Assembly (NCBI GenBank): GCA_964506185.1 | Contig: CAZDKL010000023.1 | Location: 1-31,301, forward strand | Length of the DNA: 31,301 bases | Source of the DNA: UBA2144 sp964506185 | Lineage (GTDB): Bacteria > Patescibacteriota > Gracilibacteria > Peribacterales > Peribacteraceae | Direction of reading: 5' to 3' | Shown here: positions 17,675 to 25,404 of the stretch, piece after piece | Layout of the letters: each line of letters begins with the position of its first letter | Numbering within the stretch: position 1 is the first letter of the stretch | Notes under the pieces: model-generated | Database searches by the model: none | What the model was told of the DNA's origin: nothing | Seen by the model: only the letters and a program-made list of their open reading frames with translations | Position numbers and translations under genes: made by a program

Positions 17675-18178
17675 ATGCAAGCTTCCCCTCCTATGAATCT
17701 ACTTTCTGCACTTAAACCAACAAAAGATCTCAACGGAACAGTATCGCCATTTATACCCGAAGACCCCGACCATGAATTTCTTGCGGAGGAATTTTCCGAA
17801 GACGCTCCGGAGGCTCCTCCCCCCGATGATCTTCAGGCTCATGTGATCAAGATCCACAAGAACACTAACCAGAAATTGATCATAGTAACTCACGATAAAA
17901 CTTTGCTTTGCTTAAAAAGAAATCTTGCAAGACTCGGCAAGGGCGAGTGGCTTGCTCCGCTATCTACCGTGTTAACAATTATTCTTGCATTGATAACAGC
18001 TGACTTCCGAGGAGCTTTTGGTCTGGGTCCCGCCGAATGGAAGGCAATGTTTGTAATCTCCGGTTTTATTACCACCGGTTGGCTTGCCCATACTCTTAGA
18101 AAATCTCTTAGGTCTCTTACAATGAATGAGGTTGTTTACAATACGGTTGAGCAATTGGGAGGAAAGGTTAATGCTTAA
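17675..18178 (+). CDS. Two-TM membrane protein of unknown function
   Basis: The protein has 167 residues from ATG 17675 (a second ATG, 6 codons in, is possible). The first 60 residues are acidic and Pro-rich (FIPEDPDHEFLAEEFSED, then PEAPPPDD). A compact segment follows (KIHKNTNQKLIIVTHDKTLL), then two hydrophobic helices at about 91-108 (LAPLSTVLTIILALITA) and 118-136 (MFVISGFITTGWLAHTL). It lies 56 nt upstream of the VirD4-like ATPase gene, which has its own promoter, and the two may work together at the membrane. No known family is recognised. Confidence 0.7.
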   Translation: MQASPPMNLLSALKPTKDLNGTVSPFIPEDPDHEFLAEEFSEDAPEAPPPDDLQAHVIKIHKNTNQKLIIVTHDKTLLCLKRNLARLGKGEWLAPLSTVLTIILALITADFRGAFGLGPAEWKAMFVISGFITTGWLAHTLRKSLRSLTMNEVVYNTVEQLGGKVNA

Positions 18179-18217
18179 TATTTGGAGATTTTGATAGTAT
18201 TTAGCCTTTCTCCACGG

Positions 18218-18223
18218 TATAAT
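18218..18223 (+). promoter_or_regulatory. -10 element of the VirD4-like ATPase gene
   Basis: A perfect TATAAT ends 11 nt before the ATG at 18235. A TTGATA at 18191-18196 is 21 nt away, too far for a normal -35. The mRNA would be nearly leaderless. Confidence 0.6.
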
Positions 18224-18234
18224 AGACTTCAACC

Positions 18235-20478
18235 ATGCTTTTACTTGTCCGAATTCAGCAATGGGAAGAGCGGGCAGCCAAACCTGAGCCGCATTTTGCT
18301 CAATTGCTCAGAAATCTGCATGAACAGCTAAAAGGAGCCAAAATTAGCTTTGAGCTGGCCTCGATAAACCAACATATCTATTTCTTCGTAAACGTGCCCG
18401 ATCCGCTTAGGGAACTGATGGTGGGACAGATATATGCAATTTATCCTGATGCTGTTATTGAAGAAGTTGATGGAGACTATGCAAATCCTAAAGCAATCTC
18501 AGGCTCCATAATGCTTTCAGCTCAGCTTGGAATGCGCAGACCGGATATATATCCGTGGAAGAGGTTCGATGAGTTTGAAGGAGATAGCCTCGCGGGGCTG
18601 TTTACTGTTATGAGCAAATCTGAGGAGGGGCAGCAACTGTGGGCACAAGTTGTAATGAAACCGATTGATGATAACTTTGGATTTAACCTGAGGCGCACAA
18701 TTAAATCATTCGTAAATAAATTTAGGAAACTTATAAGGTTCAGGGACTTTGTAAAAGCACGTGGACAAAAAGGATTCCGTCAGCGGGAAAAGGAATCTCT
18801 GTCAAAAAAATTCGAAGAACGACATTACGCAGTCTCGGTGCGTGTCGCGGCAATCGCAAAGAGCCAGGAAAGAGCGCAAGGACAATTGAATGCTTTGACA
18901 CAAGCTTACGCACAGTTTAATACTTTGGATTACAACGGATTTAAAATCAGTAAAAAATCCAAGAACGAAGCTGCGCTTAAGCGATGGAAAGGACGACTAC
19001 TTGATGACGCTTCATGGATGGGAATTTCGGAAGCTTCCGCTGTGTATCATTATCCGGATCCCGATATTGTCCCGCACATTGTGCACGTAATGGCCAGAAG
19101 ATCGGAACCACCTTTGGATCTGCCAAAGGGTGACAGAGATGGAGTTGTTCCATTCGGTAAATCCAACTATCACAACCAGCAGATTCCATTTGGGCTGCTA
19201 AGAGCTGATCGTGCCCGCCACCTTTACGTGGTTGGAAAGTCCGGAACGGGTAAATCCAAAATGTTGGAACTTTTGATTGCAACTGATATTAAAGCCGGAA
19301 AAGGAGTCTGCGTGATGGACCCTCATGGAGATTTGGTTGATGCTGTCGTTAAGCACATTCCAAAGGAGAGGGTTGAGGATGTTATCTACTTTAATCCGAT
19401 GGACACGGAGTATCCGATTGCATTTAACCCTATGCAAGCTGTGGATCCGAAACTCAAACTGAGGGTTACTATCGGCTTTATCGAGATTTTCAAAAAACTA
19501 TTTGGAGCCAACTGGACCCCTCGCCTTGAGCATGTGCTTAGGCAGACAACACTGGCACTTTTGGATTCGGAGGGCACTACTGTGTTCTCCATTTTAAAAA
19601 TGCTTTCGGATAAGAATTACCGTCAAAAGATTGTCGCAAAGATCGATGATGCAGTGGTTAAAAACTTCTGGGTAAACGAGTTCGCAGCATGGAGTGAAAA
19701 ATTTGATAACGAGGCGATTACGCCTCTTTTAAATAAAGTTGGACAATTGGTATCCACAAACCTGATCAGAAACATAATTGGACAGCCATACAACACCTTT
19801 GACATAAGACAGGTGATGGATAACGAGAAGATAATGCTCGTAAAGCTAAATAAAGGACTGCTTGGAGAAGAAAATGCTGCTCTTTTGGGTGCGATGCTGA
19901 TTACAAAGATCGAGCAAGCAGCTCTAGAGCGCGCCGACACACCGGAGGAGGAGCGAAAGACTTTCTATCTGTATTGTGATGAGTTCCAATACTTTGCAAC
20001 TGATACGTTTGCGGAGATTCTTTCTGAGGCTCGCAAATATAAATTGTCACTAACCGTTGCGCACCAGTACATGGGACAATTGATTGATAAGGTTCGTACA
20101 ACGGTATTTGGAAACATCGGAACAATTGTCAGTTTCCGTGTGGGAGCAGAAGATGCCGGAATTCTGGAGCAGGAATTTAATCCCATCTTCAAAGTTCGCG
20201 ACATTATTAACCTCGCAGTCAGGGAGTTTTATATAAAGATGAGCGTGAAGGGAGAAACTAGGGACGCTTTCTCCGCAACAACAGTTGAGTGCACGACTCC
20301 GAAGGATTCAGAAAGCAATAAAGATGCAATAATTGAGTTCTCCCGTAAGACGTTCTCCAAGCCCAAGGATGAAGTGGAAGATTTGATGAGGAAATGGGAC
20401 GAAAGCGGAGGAGACATCTCGCAGGAGGCTTGGTACAGCGGTGCATTAGATGAGGATTTTGCTCCGCCAATTGTATAA
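18235..20478 (+). CDS. VirD4/TraD-like type IV secretion or DNA-transfer ATPase
   Basis: This 747-residue protein has an N-terminal region of about 300 residues without recognised motifs (LLVRIQQWEERAAKPEPHFA opens it), then a RecA-like ATPase: LYVVGKSGTGKSK with Walker A G334-KSGTGK-S341, a VMDPHGDLVDAVVKHI strand-turn typical of TraD/VirD4/HerA-like motors, and Walker B YLYCDE with D582-E583 followed by FQYF. SFRVGAEDAGILEQEF after it matches the closing region of this family. Such ATPases couple DNA or protein substrates to a membrane channel. No relaxase or VirB genes are in the window, and such ATPases are often found alone in Patescibacteria, so conjugation is not proven. Motif 1 helices are not obvious at the N-terminus, so membrane tethering may depend on the upstream two-TM protein. 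Confidence 0.82.
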   Translation: MLLLVRIQQWEERAAKPEPHFAQLLRNLHEQLKGAKISFELASINQHIYFFVNVPDPLRELMVGQIYAIYPDAVIEEVDGDYANPKAISGSIMLSAQLGMRRPDIYPWKRFDEFEGDSLAGLFTVMSKSEEGQQLWAQVVMKPIDDNFGFNLRRTIKSFVNKFRKLIRFRDFVKARGQKGFRQREKESLSKKFEERHYAVSVRVAAIAKSQERAQGQLNALTQAYAQFNTLDYNGFKISKKSKNEAALKRWKGRLLDDASWMGISEASAVYHYPDPDIVPHIVHVMARRSEPPLDLPKGDRDGVVPFGKSNYHNQQIPFGLLRADRARHLYVVGKSGTGKSKMLELLIATDIKAGKGVCVMDPHGDLVDAVVKHIPKERVEDVIYFNPMDTEYPIAFNPMQAVDPKLKLRVTIGFIEIFKKLFGANWTPRLEHVLRQTTLALLDSEGTTVFSILKMLSDKNYRQKIVAKIDDAVVKNFWVNEFAAWSEKFDNEAITPLLNKVGQLVSTNLIRNIIGQPYNTFDIRQVMDNEKIMLVKLNKGLLGEENAALLGAMLITKIEQAALERADTPEEERKTFYLYCDEFQYFATDTFAEILSEARKYKLSLTVAHQYMGQLIDKVRTTVFGNIGTIVSFRVGAEDAGILEQEFNPIFKVRDIINLAVREFYIKMSVKGETRDAFSATTVECTTPKDSESNKDAIIEFSRKTFSKPKDEVEDLMRKWDESGGDISQEAWYSGALDEDFAPPIV

Positions 20479-20482
20479 ATAA

Positions 20483-20547
20483 GTGTCATCCTGAGCCCGT
20501 CGAAGGGTGACACGCCTGCCATGGTTCGACGAGCTCACCATGACAGG
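20483..20547 (+). repeat. Two tandem hairpins before Cys-rich paralogue 1
   Basis: GTGTCA (20483-20488) pairs with TGACAC (20508-20513); the loop holds TCCTGAGCCCGTCGAAGG, a word seen in many interspersed bacterial repeats. CCTGCCATGG (20515-20524) pairs with CCATGACAGG (20538-20547) with one mismatch. They lie between the ATPase stop and the first array promoter and may terminate the former. Confidence 0.75.
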
Positions 20548-20554
20548 CTTTTCT

Positions 20555-20563
20555 TGCTACAAT
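20555..20563 (+). promoter_or_regulatory. Extended -10 of Cys-rich paralogue 1
   Basis: TGC-TACAAT ends 9 nt before the ATG at 20573. It decides the start: in-frame ATGs further upstream lie in the hairpin repeat and before the promoter. Confidence 0.6.
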
Positions 20564-20572
20564 ATCAATCCA

Positions 20573-22258
20573 ATGCAGAAATCCTGCACCAAGTGCGGCT
20601 CTTCATACGAAGTAACTGATGATGATTTGGCTTTTTACGAGAAGGTATCGCCAATAATCAACGAAGAGCGTAACCCCTTCCCTGCCCCCAACTTCTGTGT
20701 AAATTGCAGACTGCAAAGGAAAATTTGTTTTAGGAATGAGAGGACTTTCTATAATCGAAAGTGCGATGCAACAGGTAAAGATATCCTTGCTATTTATGCG
20801 CCTGACAAAGACGTGACGGTTTACGATACGGAATATTACTGGAGTGATAATTGGGATTCGCGGGATTTCGGACGCGACTATGATTTCAACCGTCCATTCT
20901 TCGATCAGGTCGCCGATTTATGGAAAGCAACACCGCTTATAAATCTTTGGTGCTTCAATTGTGAAAATGCTGATTTTAACAACTGTTGCTTCAGCTTAAA
21001 AAACAGCTACATGAACTATTGCTCTGATGAAAGCGAGCGAATTATCTATTGTTACGTTGCAGAATTCTGCAATGACTGTACGGATTGTAATTTTTTACAT
21101 AAATCTGAGCTTTGTTACGAATGTAATGACTGCACTAATGCATACAACTGCACATATTCGAGTTTGCTTGATAACTGCAACGATTGCTTCTTCTCGTCTG
21201 ATCTGATTGGATGCAAACAGTGCTTTGGATGCCACGGACTTCGCCAACAAACGTACTGTATTTACAACAAACCTGTTTCACAGGAAGAGTGGAATGAGTT
21301 TATGAGCTCGGTTGAATATGCTCCCCAGTCTATTGAATCATTCAAAACAAAATCGGAAGAGATAAGACTGTCTGTTCCTCATGTTTTCTCCAAACAAGTG
21401 CAATGCGATAACTGCACAGGCAACTTTCTTTATAAGAGCAAAGATGTACAAAATGGATTCGATGTTCACGAGAGTGAACATTGCAAAAATATAATCTATG
21501 CGCCATGGGATACAAAATATGTGCAAGATGCATATGCCTTTGGAGGAATAGAACTTGGTTACGAAATTTTAGCCGGAGGAGTTGCAGGACATCATGTGGC
21601 ATTCGTAAACGGCATGATGAATGGACTGAGCGATTGTTTTTATTGCTCAATGATAGGACAAAGTTCTGAGCATTTGTTTGGATGTGTCAGTTCTATGAAG
21701 AAGCAATACTGCATTCTAAATAAACAATATTCCAAAGAAGAATATTTCGAGATGTTGCCAAAAATCATTGAGCACATGAGAAATACCGGAGAATACGGCG
21801 AGTTTTTCCCCGCAAGCATGTCTCTATTCGATTACAACGAAACAATTGCGACCGATATGATTCCGCTTTCGAGAGAAGAAGCTTTGTCGCAAGGATTCAG
21901 GTGGCGCGACATTCCGCCCGAACCTCCTCAGGCCGACAAAGTAATTCCTGCTGATAGACTTCCTGACAAAATTGATGGTGTACCTGATGATATTCTTAAC
22001 TGGGCGATAATTTGTCCGGTTTCAGGCAAGCAATTCAAAATTGTCGCACAAGAACTCAAGTTCTACCGCAGAATGAAACTCCCTATCCCCCATCTTCATC
22101 CGGAAGAAAGATACCAGAGAAGAATGAGAAGACGTCCGCCCAGAAATCTATGGAGCAGGAAGTGTATGAAGTGCGAGAAAGAGATTCAATCTGCTTATTC
22201 ACCCGAAAGACCGGAGAAGGTGTATTGCGAGGATTGTTATTTGAAAGAAGTTTATTAA
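20573..22258 (+). CDS. Cys-rich zinc-ribbon family protein, array paralogue 1
   Basis: The protein has 561 residues. From N to C: a zinc ribbon (C5-TKC8 ... CVNC, resembling the zf-trcl 'probable zinc-ribbon' family), CDATGKDI, the family motif YYWSDNWD and FNRPFFDQ, then a Cys-rich block of CxxC rungs (NCNDCFFSSDLIGCKQCFGC) closed by CIYNKPVSQEEW. A second Cys-rich block is closed by YCILNKQYSKEEY, followed by FRWRDIPPEPP, VPDDILNWAI, and a C-terminal zinc ribbon CMKCEKEIQSAYSPERP ... CEDCYLKEVY. There is no signal peptide or TM, so it is probably cytosolic and metal-loaded. Start at 20573: MQKSCTKCG matches the other paralogues, and upstream ATGs fall in the repeat. Val-Tyr-stop is GTT TAT TAA here, so no promoter is formed by the stop. 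Function is unknown. Confidence 0.88.
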   Translation: MQKSCTKCGSSYEVTDDDLAFYEKVSPIINEERNPFPAPNFCVNCRLQRKICFRNERTFYNRKCDATGKDILAIYAPDKDVTVYDTEYYWSDNWDSRDFGRDYDFNRPFFDQVADLWKATPLINLWCFNCENADFNNCCFSLKNSYMNYCSDESERIIYCYVAEFCNDCTDCNFLHKSELCYECNDCTNAYNCTYSSLLDNCNDCFFSSDLIGCKQCFGCHGLRQQTYCIYNKPVSQEEWNEFMSSVEYAPQSIESFKTKSEEIRLSVPHVFSKQVQCDNCTGNFLYKSKDVQNGFDVHESEHCKNIIYAPWDTKYVQDAYAFGGIELGYEILAGGVAGHHVAFVNGMMNGLSDCFYCSMIGQSSEHLFGCVSSMKKQYCILNKQYSKEEYFEMLPKIIEHMRNTGEYGEFFPASMSLFDYNETIATDMIPLSREEALSQGFRWRDIPPEPPQADKVIPADRLPDKIDGVPDDILNWAIICPVSGKQFKIVAQELKFYRRMKLPIPHLHPEERYQRRMRRRPPRNLWSRKCMKCEKEIQSAYSPERPEKVYCEDCYLKEVY

Positions 22259-22263
22259 AGAGA

Positions 22264-22334
22264 TCAGTGGTCAGAAGTCAGTGACCAGTATAATATTAGT
22301 CACTGACCACTGACTTCTGATTTCTGACCACTGA
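22264..22334. repeat. Inverted repeat overlapping the start of Cys-rich paralogue 2
   Basis: TCAGTGGTCAGAAGTCAGTGAC (22264-22285) is answered by GTCACTGACCACTGACTTCTG and TTCTGACCACTGA (22299-22334), making an imperfect palindrome with a partial extra copy. TATAAT (22289-22294) sits in the loop. The right end of the repeat overlaps the first codons of the next gene. Confidence 0.75.
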
Positions 22335-23586
22335 TTGCACCCAATGCGGCTCTAAGTTCAATATTCCTGAGGAAGACCTGGCTTATTTGAAGAGGATTTC
22401 TCCTAAATTTGACGGTAAAACCTTTCCTATACCGGACCCTATAAAATGCCCTGATTGCCGCCATGCATGCAGAATGGCATTCAGAAATGAGAGGAATCTT
22501 TACAACAGAAAATGTGATTCGTGCTCCAAGCAAATTCTGGCTCTTTACGAGGAAGGAACGACGTTTCCGGTCTTCTGCCACGAATGCTGGTGGTCGGACA
22601 AATGGGATGCGACTTCTTACGCTCAGGAATATGACAATTCGAGGCCCTTCTTTGATCAATTTAAGGAACTGATAAACAAAGTCCCGCGTCTTGGAATCGT
22701 TACCGGGCATAATGAAAATTGCAATTACTGCAATTACACGAATTATTCAAAAAGTTCTTATCTATGTTTTGGATGCCACTCCGCTGACCAGTGTTACCAC
22801 TGCTGGCGCGTGCATTGGTCTGAATTCTGCGTGGATTGCCTGCAAATTAATAAAGGTAATCTTTGCTACGAAACAATTGATTGTGATGACTGCTANNNNN
22901 NNNNNNNNNNNNNNNNNNNNNNNNNNNNNNNNNNNNNNNNNNNNNNNNNNNNNNNNNNNNNNNNNNNNNNNNNNNNNNNNNNNNNNNNNNNNNNNAACCT
23001 GTTTGGGTGCGTTGGGCTGACTAAAAAGAATGAGTTTTGCATTCTGAATAAACAATATTCCGAGGAAGAATACGGCAAAAAGTGCAGGGAGATATTGGAT
23101 GACATGACTGAGAATAAAGAATGGGGATACTTTTTTCCTTCTGACATTAGTCCTCATGCCTATAATGAAACAGTTGCTAATTTTTATTATCATCTGACGA
23201 GGGAGGAAGTGGAAAAGCGAGGATTCAAATGGAAAGAAATGAAAGATGAACTTCCAAAAGTCGAAAAAATAATCAGTGCTTCTCAGTTACCGGACACAAT
23301 CGAGTCAGTGCCTGACGATATTTTGAACTGGGCCATTAAATGTGAAATAACTGACCGGCCATTTAAGATTGTTAAACAGGAATTGGAGTTTTACAGGAAG
23401 ATGAAGCTTCCTATCCCTCATTTGCATCCTGATGAGAGGCATAAGAGGAGAATGGCGATCAGAAACCCTAGGAGATTATGGGATAGAACATGCGACAAGT
23501 GCGAAAAAGCGATTAGAACGACATATGCGCCAGAGAGGCCGGAGAAGGTATTTTGTGAAGAATGCTATTTAGCTGAGGTATACTGA
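22324..23586 (+). CDS. Cys-rich zinc-ribbon family protein, array paralogue 2 (gap inside, start uncertain)
   Basis: The frame encodes the family N-terminus CTQCGSKFNIPEEDLAYLKR, CPDCRHACRMAFRNERNLYN, WWSDKWD and RPFFDQF, runs into the 100-N gap, and resumes at NLFGCVGLTKKNEFCILNKQ through the normal C-terminus (CDKCEKAIRTTYAPERP ... CEECYLAEVY). No ATG, GTG or TTG exists in frame between the TGA at 22318 and a TTG at 22387 inside the zinc ribbon. CTG at 22324 (L-T-T-D-C) would put the first Cys at position 5, as in paralogue 1, so I place the start there tentatively. The repeat upstream appears to have replaced the original start, so expression may be lost. The stop forms GGTATACTGA, a -10-like box. 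Confidence 0.7.
   Translation: MTTDCTQCGSKFNIPEEDLAYLKRISPKFDGKTFPIPDPIKCPDCRHACRMAFRNERNLYNRKCDSCSKQILALYEEGTTFPVFCHECWWSDKWDATSYAQEYDNSRPFFDQFKELINKVPRLGIVTGHNENCNYCNYTNYSKSSYLCFGCHSADQCYHCWRVHWSEFCVDCLQINKGNLCYETIDCDDCXXXXXXXXXXXXXXXXXXXXXXXXXXXXXXXXXXNLFGCVGLTKKNEFCILNKQYSEEEYGKKCREILDDMTENKEWGYFFPSDISPHAYNETVANFYYHLTREEVEKRGFKWKEMKDELPKVEKIISASQLPDTIESVPDDILNWAIKCEITDRPFKIVKQELEFYRKMKLPIPHLHPDERHKRRMAIRNPRRLWDRTCDKCEKAIRTTYAPERPEKVFCEECYLAEVY
22896..22995. other. Scaffold gap of 100 N
   Basis: There are exactly 100 undetermined bases within paralogue 2. In paralogues 3 and 4 the distance from the CYE(T/C) codons to the LFGC codons is 552 nt; here it is 135. The true missing stretch is therefore likely about 517 nt, and 100 is a placeholder. 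Frame continuity across it is accidental. Confidence 0.98.
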
Positions 23587-23705
23587 TGCCCCTTGTCTGA
23601 ACCATGATTAAAAGATTCAGGGATAGACAGGATTAAGAATCATTCCCTGTAATCAAGTTAATCCTGTAATCGTGTGAATCAGGGTTCAGACAAAGGTATA
23701 CTGAT
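23577..23705. mobile_element. MITE-like palindromic insertion with duplicated flank
   Basis: TTGTCTGAACC (23593-23603) and GGTTCAGACAA (23683-23693) are perfect 11-bp terminal inverted repeats around an imperfectly palindromic core with GGATTAAG / AATCCTG words. The element is bracketed by direct copies of GGTATACTGAT (23577-23587 and 23695-23705), extending imperfectly to GCCC. The duplicated flank is the stop-codon promoter of paralogue 2, so the copy next to paralogue 3 keeps a -10 8 nt from its ATG. There is no coding capacity. Confidence 0.7.
23697..23702 (+). promoter_or_regulatory. -10 element of Cys-rich paralogue 3
   Basis: TATACT ends 8 nt before the ATG at 23711. It lies in the right-hand duplicated flank of the palindromic insertion and copies the GTA-TAC-TGA end of paralogue 2. 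No -35 is evident. Confidence 0.55.
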
Positions 23706-23710
23706 AGCCC

Positions 23711-25399
23711 ATGCAACAATCCTGCTCTCAGTGTGGCACAAGCTTCGAAATCACAGACGATGATCTTAAGTATTACGAGAAGGTCGTTATCCCCGTTCCT
23801 CCCCCAAAAATGTGCCCCGAATGCAGGCAACAAAGGCGTTTGGCATTCAGGAATGAACGCAGGTTTTACAATGATAAATGTGACCACTCAGGAGAAAACA
23901 TGATCTCTATTTACGCACCGGAAAGCCCATTCACAGTTTACGATTACGAAATCTGGTGGAGCGACGATTGGGATCCGCTTGAGTACGGACAAGAGTATGA
24001 CTTTAATCGTCCGTTCTTTGACCAGTTTGCGGAGCTCCAAAAGAAAGTCCCCCGTCCAAACCTTTTTGGAAAAGCAAACGTAAACAGCAAGTACACAAAC
24101 CATGTTGATAATGCAAAGAACAGCTATATGTGCGCAGATGTTGGGTTTGGTGAAGATGTTTTATTTTCCAAGTATGTTATCAGCGCAAAGAACATTGTGG
24201 ACAGTTACATGACCAGCCGGTCGGAACTCTGTTACGAGACAATGTACACGGAAGGATATAACTGCAAGTACACTCATTTGTGTGAAGACATCACTGACTG
24301 TAACTTTGTTTTCGATTGTAAAGGATGCAGGAATTGCGCGCTTTGCTGGAATTTGAGGGGAAAGAGTTATTGTTTTAAAAATAAACAACTGACCAAAGAA
24401 GAATATGAAAATGAGTTGAGTAAAATGAATCTTCACACACATTCCGGATTCGAAAAAGCTAAGAGTGAGTTTTCTAAGCTTATTCTGAACGCCGCAAGAC
24501 AACCATGCATACAGGTTAATTGCGAAGACTGCACGGCCGGAACCATGCATAACTGCAAAAATGTCCACAATTCATTTGATATAGGAAATGCTCGCGATTG
24601 TAAGTACTGCTACATGTGCGACGGACTAACTGATTGTTACGACACATTTGAATCAGCCTTTGATTGTGAGCTTCAATGCGAAGGCTACGCGTGCAACCGC
24701 GCTCAAAGAATTTTTGCATGCTCAATAAGCTACGATGTTCACGATTGTTTGTATTGCGACGTCTGCCATAACAGCTCTGAACTGTTTGGATGCGTAGGAC
24801 TGAGGCATAAACAGCATTGCATCTTGAACAAACAATATTCGAAAGAAGAATATGAAGAGCTTGTTCCTAAGATTGTAGAACACATGAAACAAACGAGAGA
24901 GTTCGGCGAGTTTTTCCCGGTAACTTTAAGTCCATTTGCATATAACGAAACTGTTGCACCTGAATACTTTCCTCTTACAAGAGAGGAAGTGGAGTCGCGC
25001 GGGTGGAAGTGGAGAGATCAGGTAGATGAAATTCCTAAAGTTGAGAAGATTATCCCAGCTGAGCAATTGCCGGACTCGATAGATGACATTCCGGACTCGT
25101 CGGCCGTAGCCTTGGCGGAGGCTGATGACATCCTTAACTGGGCCATCAAATGCGAAGCGACTGAACGGCCATTCATCATAACAAAGCAGGAATTGGCCTT
25201 TTACAGGCAAATGAAGCTCCCTATCCCCCATTTGCACCCCGATGAGCGCCATAAGCGCAGAATGGCGCGCAGAGATCCATCTAAGCTTTGGGACAGAACA
25301 TGCGGCAAATGCAGGAAGAAGATCAGATCGACCTATGCTCCCGAAAGAGCGGAGAAGAAGATATTTTGCGAGGAATGCTACTTGGCTGAGGTATACTAA
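23711..25399 (+). CDS. Cys-rich zinc-ribbon family protein, array paralogue 3
   Basis: This 562-residue protein is a full-length member: CSQCGTSFEITDDDLKYYEK, CPECRQQRRLAFRNERRFYN, CDHSGENM, WWSDDWD, RPFFDQF. A first Cys block ends NCALCWNLRGKSYCFKNKQ, a helical linker follows (about residues 235-262), and a second Cys block ends LFGCVGLRHKQHCILNKQYS. The C-terminal zinc ribbon is CGKCRKKIRSTYAPE ... CEECYLAEVY. It differs from its neighbours by ten extra residues (SSAVALAEAD) in the otherwise conserved DDIPDDILNW segment, encoded by a 30-nt GC-rich insert at 25097-25126. Val-Tyr-stop is GTA TAC TAA, and this creates the promoter of paralogue 4, whose ATG is 5 nt after the stop. Function is unknown. 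Confidence 0.9.
   Translation: MQQSCSQCGTSFEITDDDLKYYEKVVIPVPPPKMCPECRQQRRLAFRNERRFYNDKCDHSGENMISIYAPESPFTVYDYEIWWSDDWDPLEYGQEYDFNRPFFDQFAELQKKVPRPNLFGKANVNSKYTNHVDNAKNSYMCADVGFGEDVLFSKYVISAKNIVDSYMTSRSELCYETMYTEGYNCKYTHLCEDITDCNFVFDCKGCRNCALCWNLRGKSYCFKNKQLTKEEYENELSKMNLHTHSGFEKAKSEFSKLILNAARQPCIQVNCEDCTAGTMHNCKNVHNSFDIGNARDCKYCYMCDGLTDCYDTFESAFDCELQCEGYACNRAQRIFACSISYDVHDCLYCDVCHNSSELFGCVGLRHKQHCILNKQYSKEEYEELVPKIVEHMKQTREFGEFFPVTLSPFAYNETVAPEYFPLTREEVESRGWKWRDQVDEIPKVEKIIPAEQLPDSIDDIPDSSAVALAEADDILNWAIKCEATERPFIITKQELAFYRQMKLPIPHLHPDERHKRRMARRDPSKLWDRTCGKCRKKIRSTYAPERAEKKIFCEECYLAEVY
25097..25126 (+). repeat. In-frame 30-bp insertion in paralogue 3
   Basis: Thirty GC-rich bases containing AGCCT-TGGCGG-AGGCT split the conserved DDIPD|DILNW codons and add ten residues without a frameshift. 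No other paralogue has them. The sequence looks like a small palindromic interspersed element inserted in a coding region. Confidence 0.65.
25392..25397 (+). promoter_or_regulatory. -10 of paralogue 4, encoded by the end of paralogue 3
   Basis: TATACT is made of the last two bases of the Val codon, the Tyr codon and the first base of the stop (GTA TAC TAA). It ends 7 nt before the ATG at 25405. Confidence 0.55.
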
Positions 25400-25404
25400 T
25401 TTCC

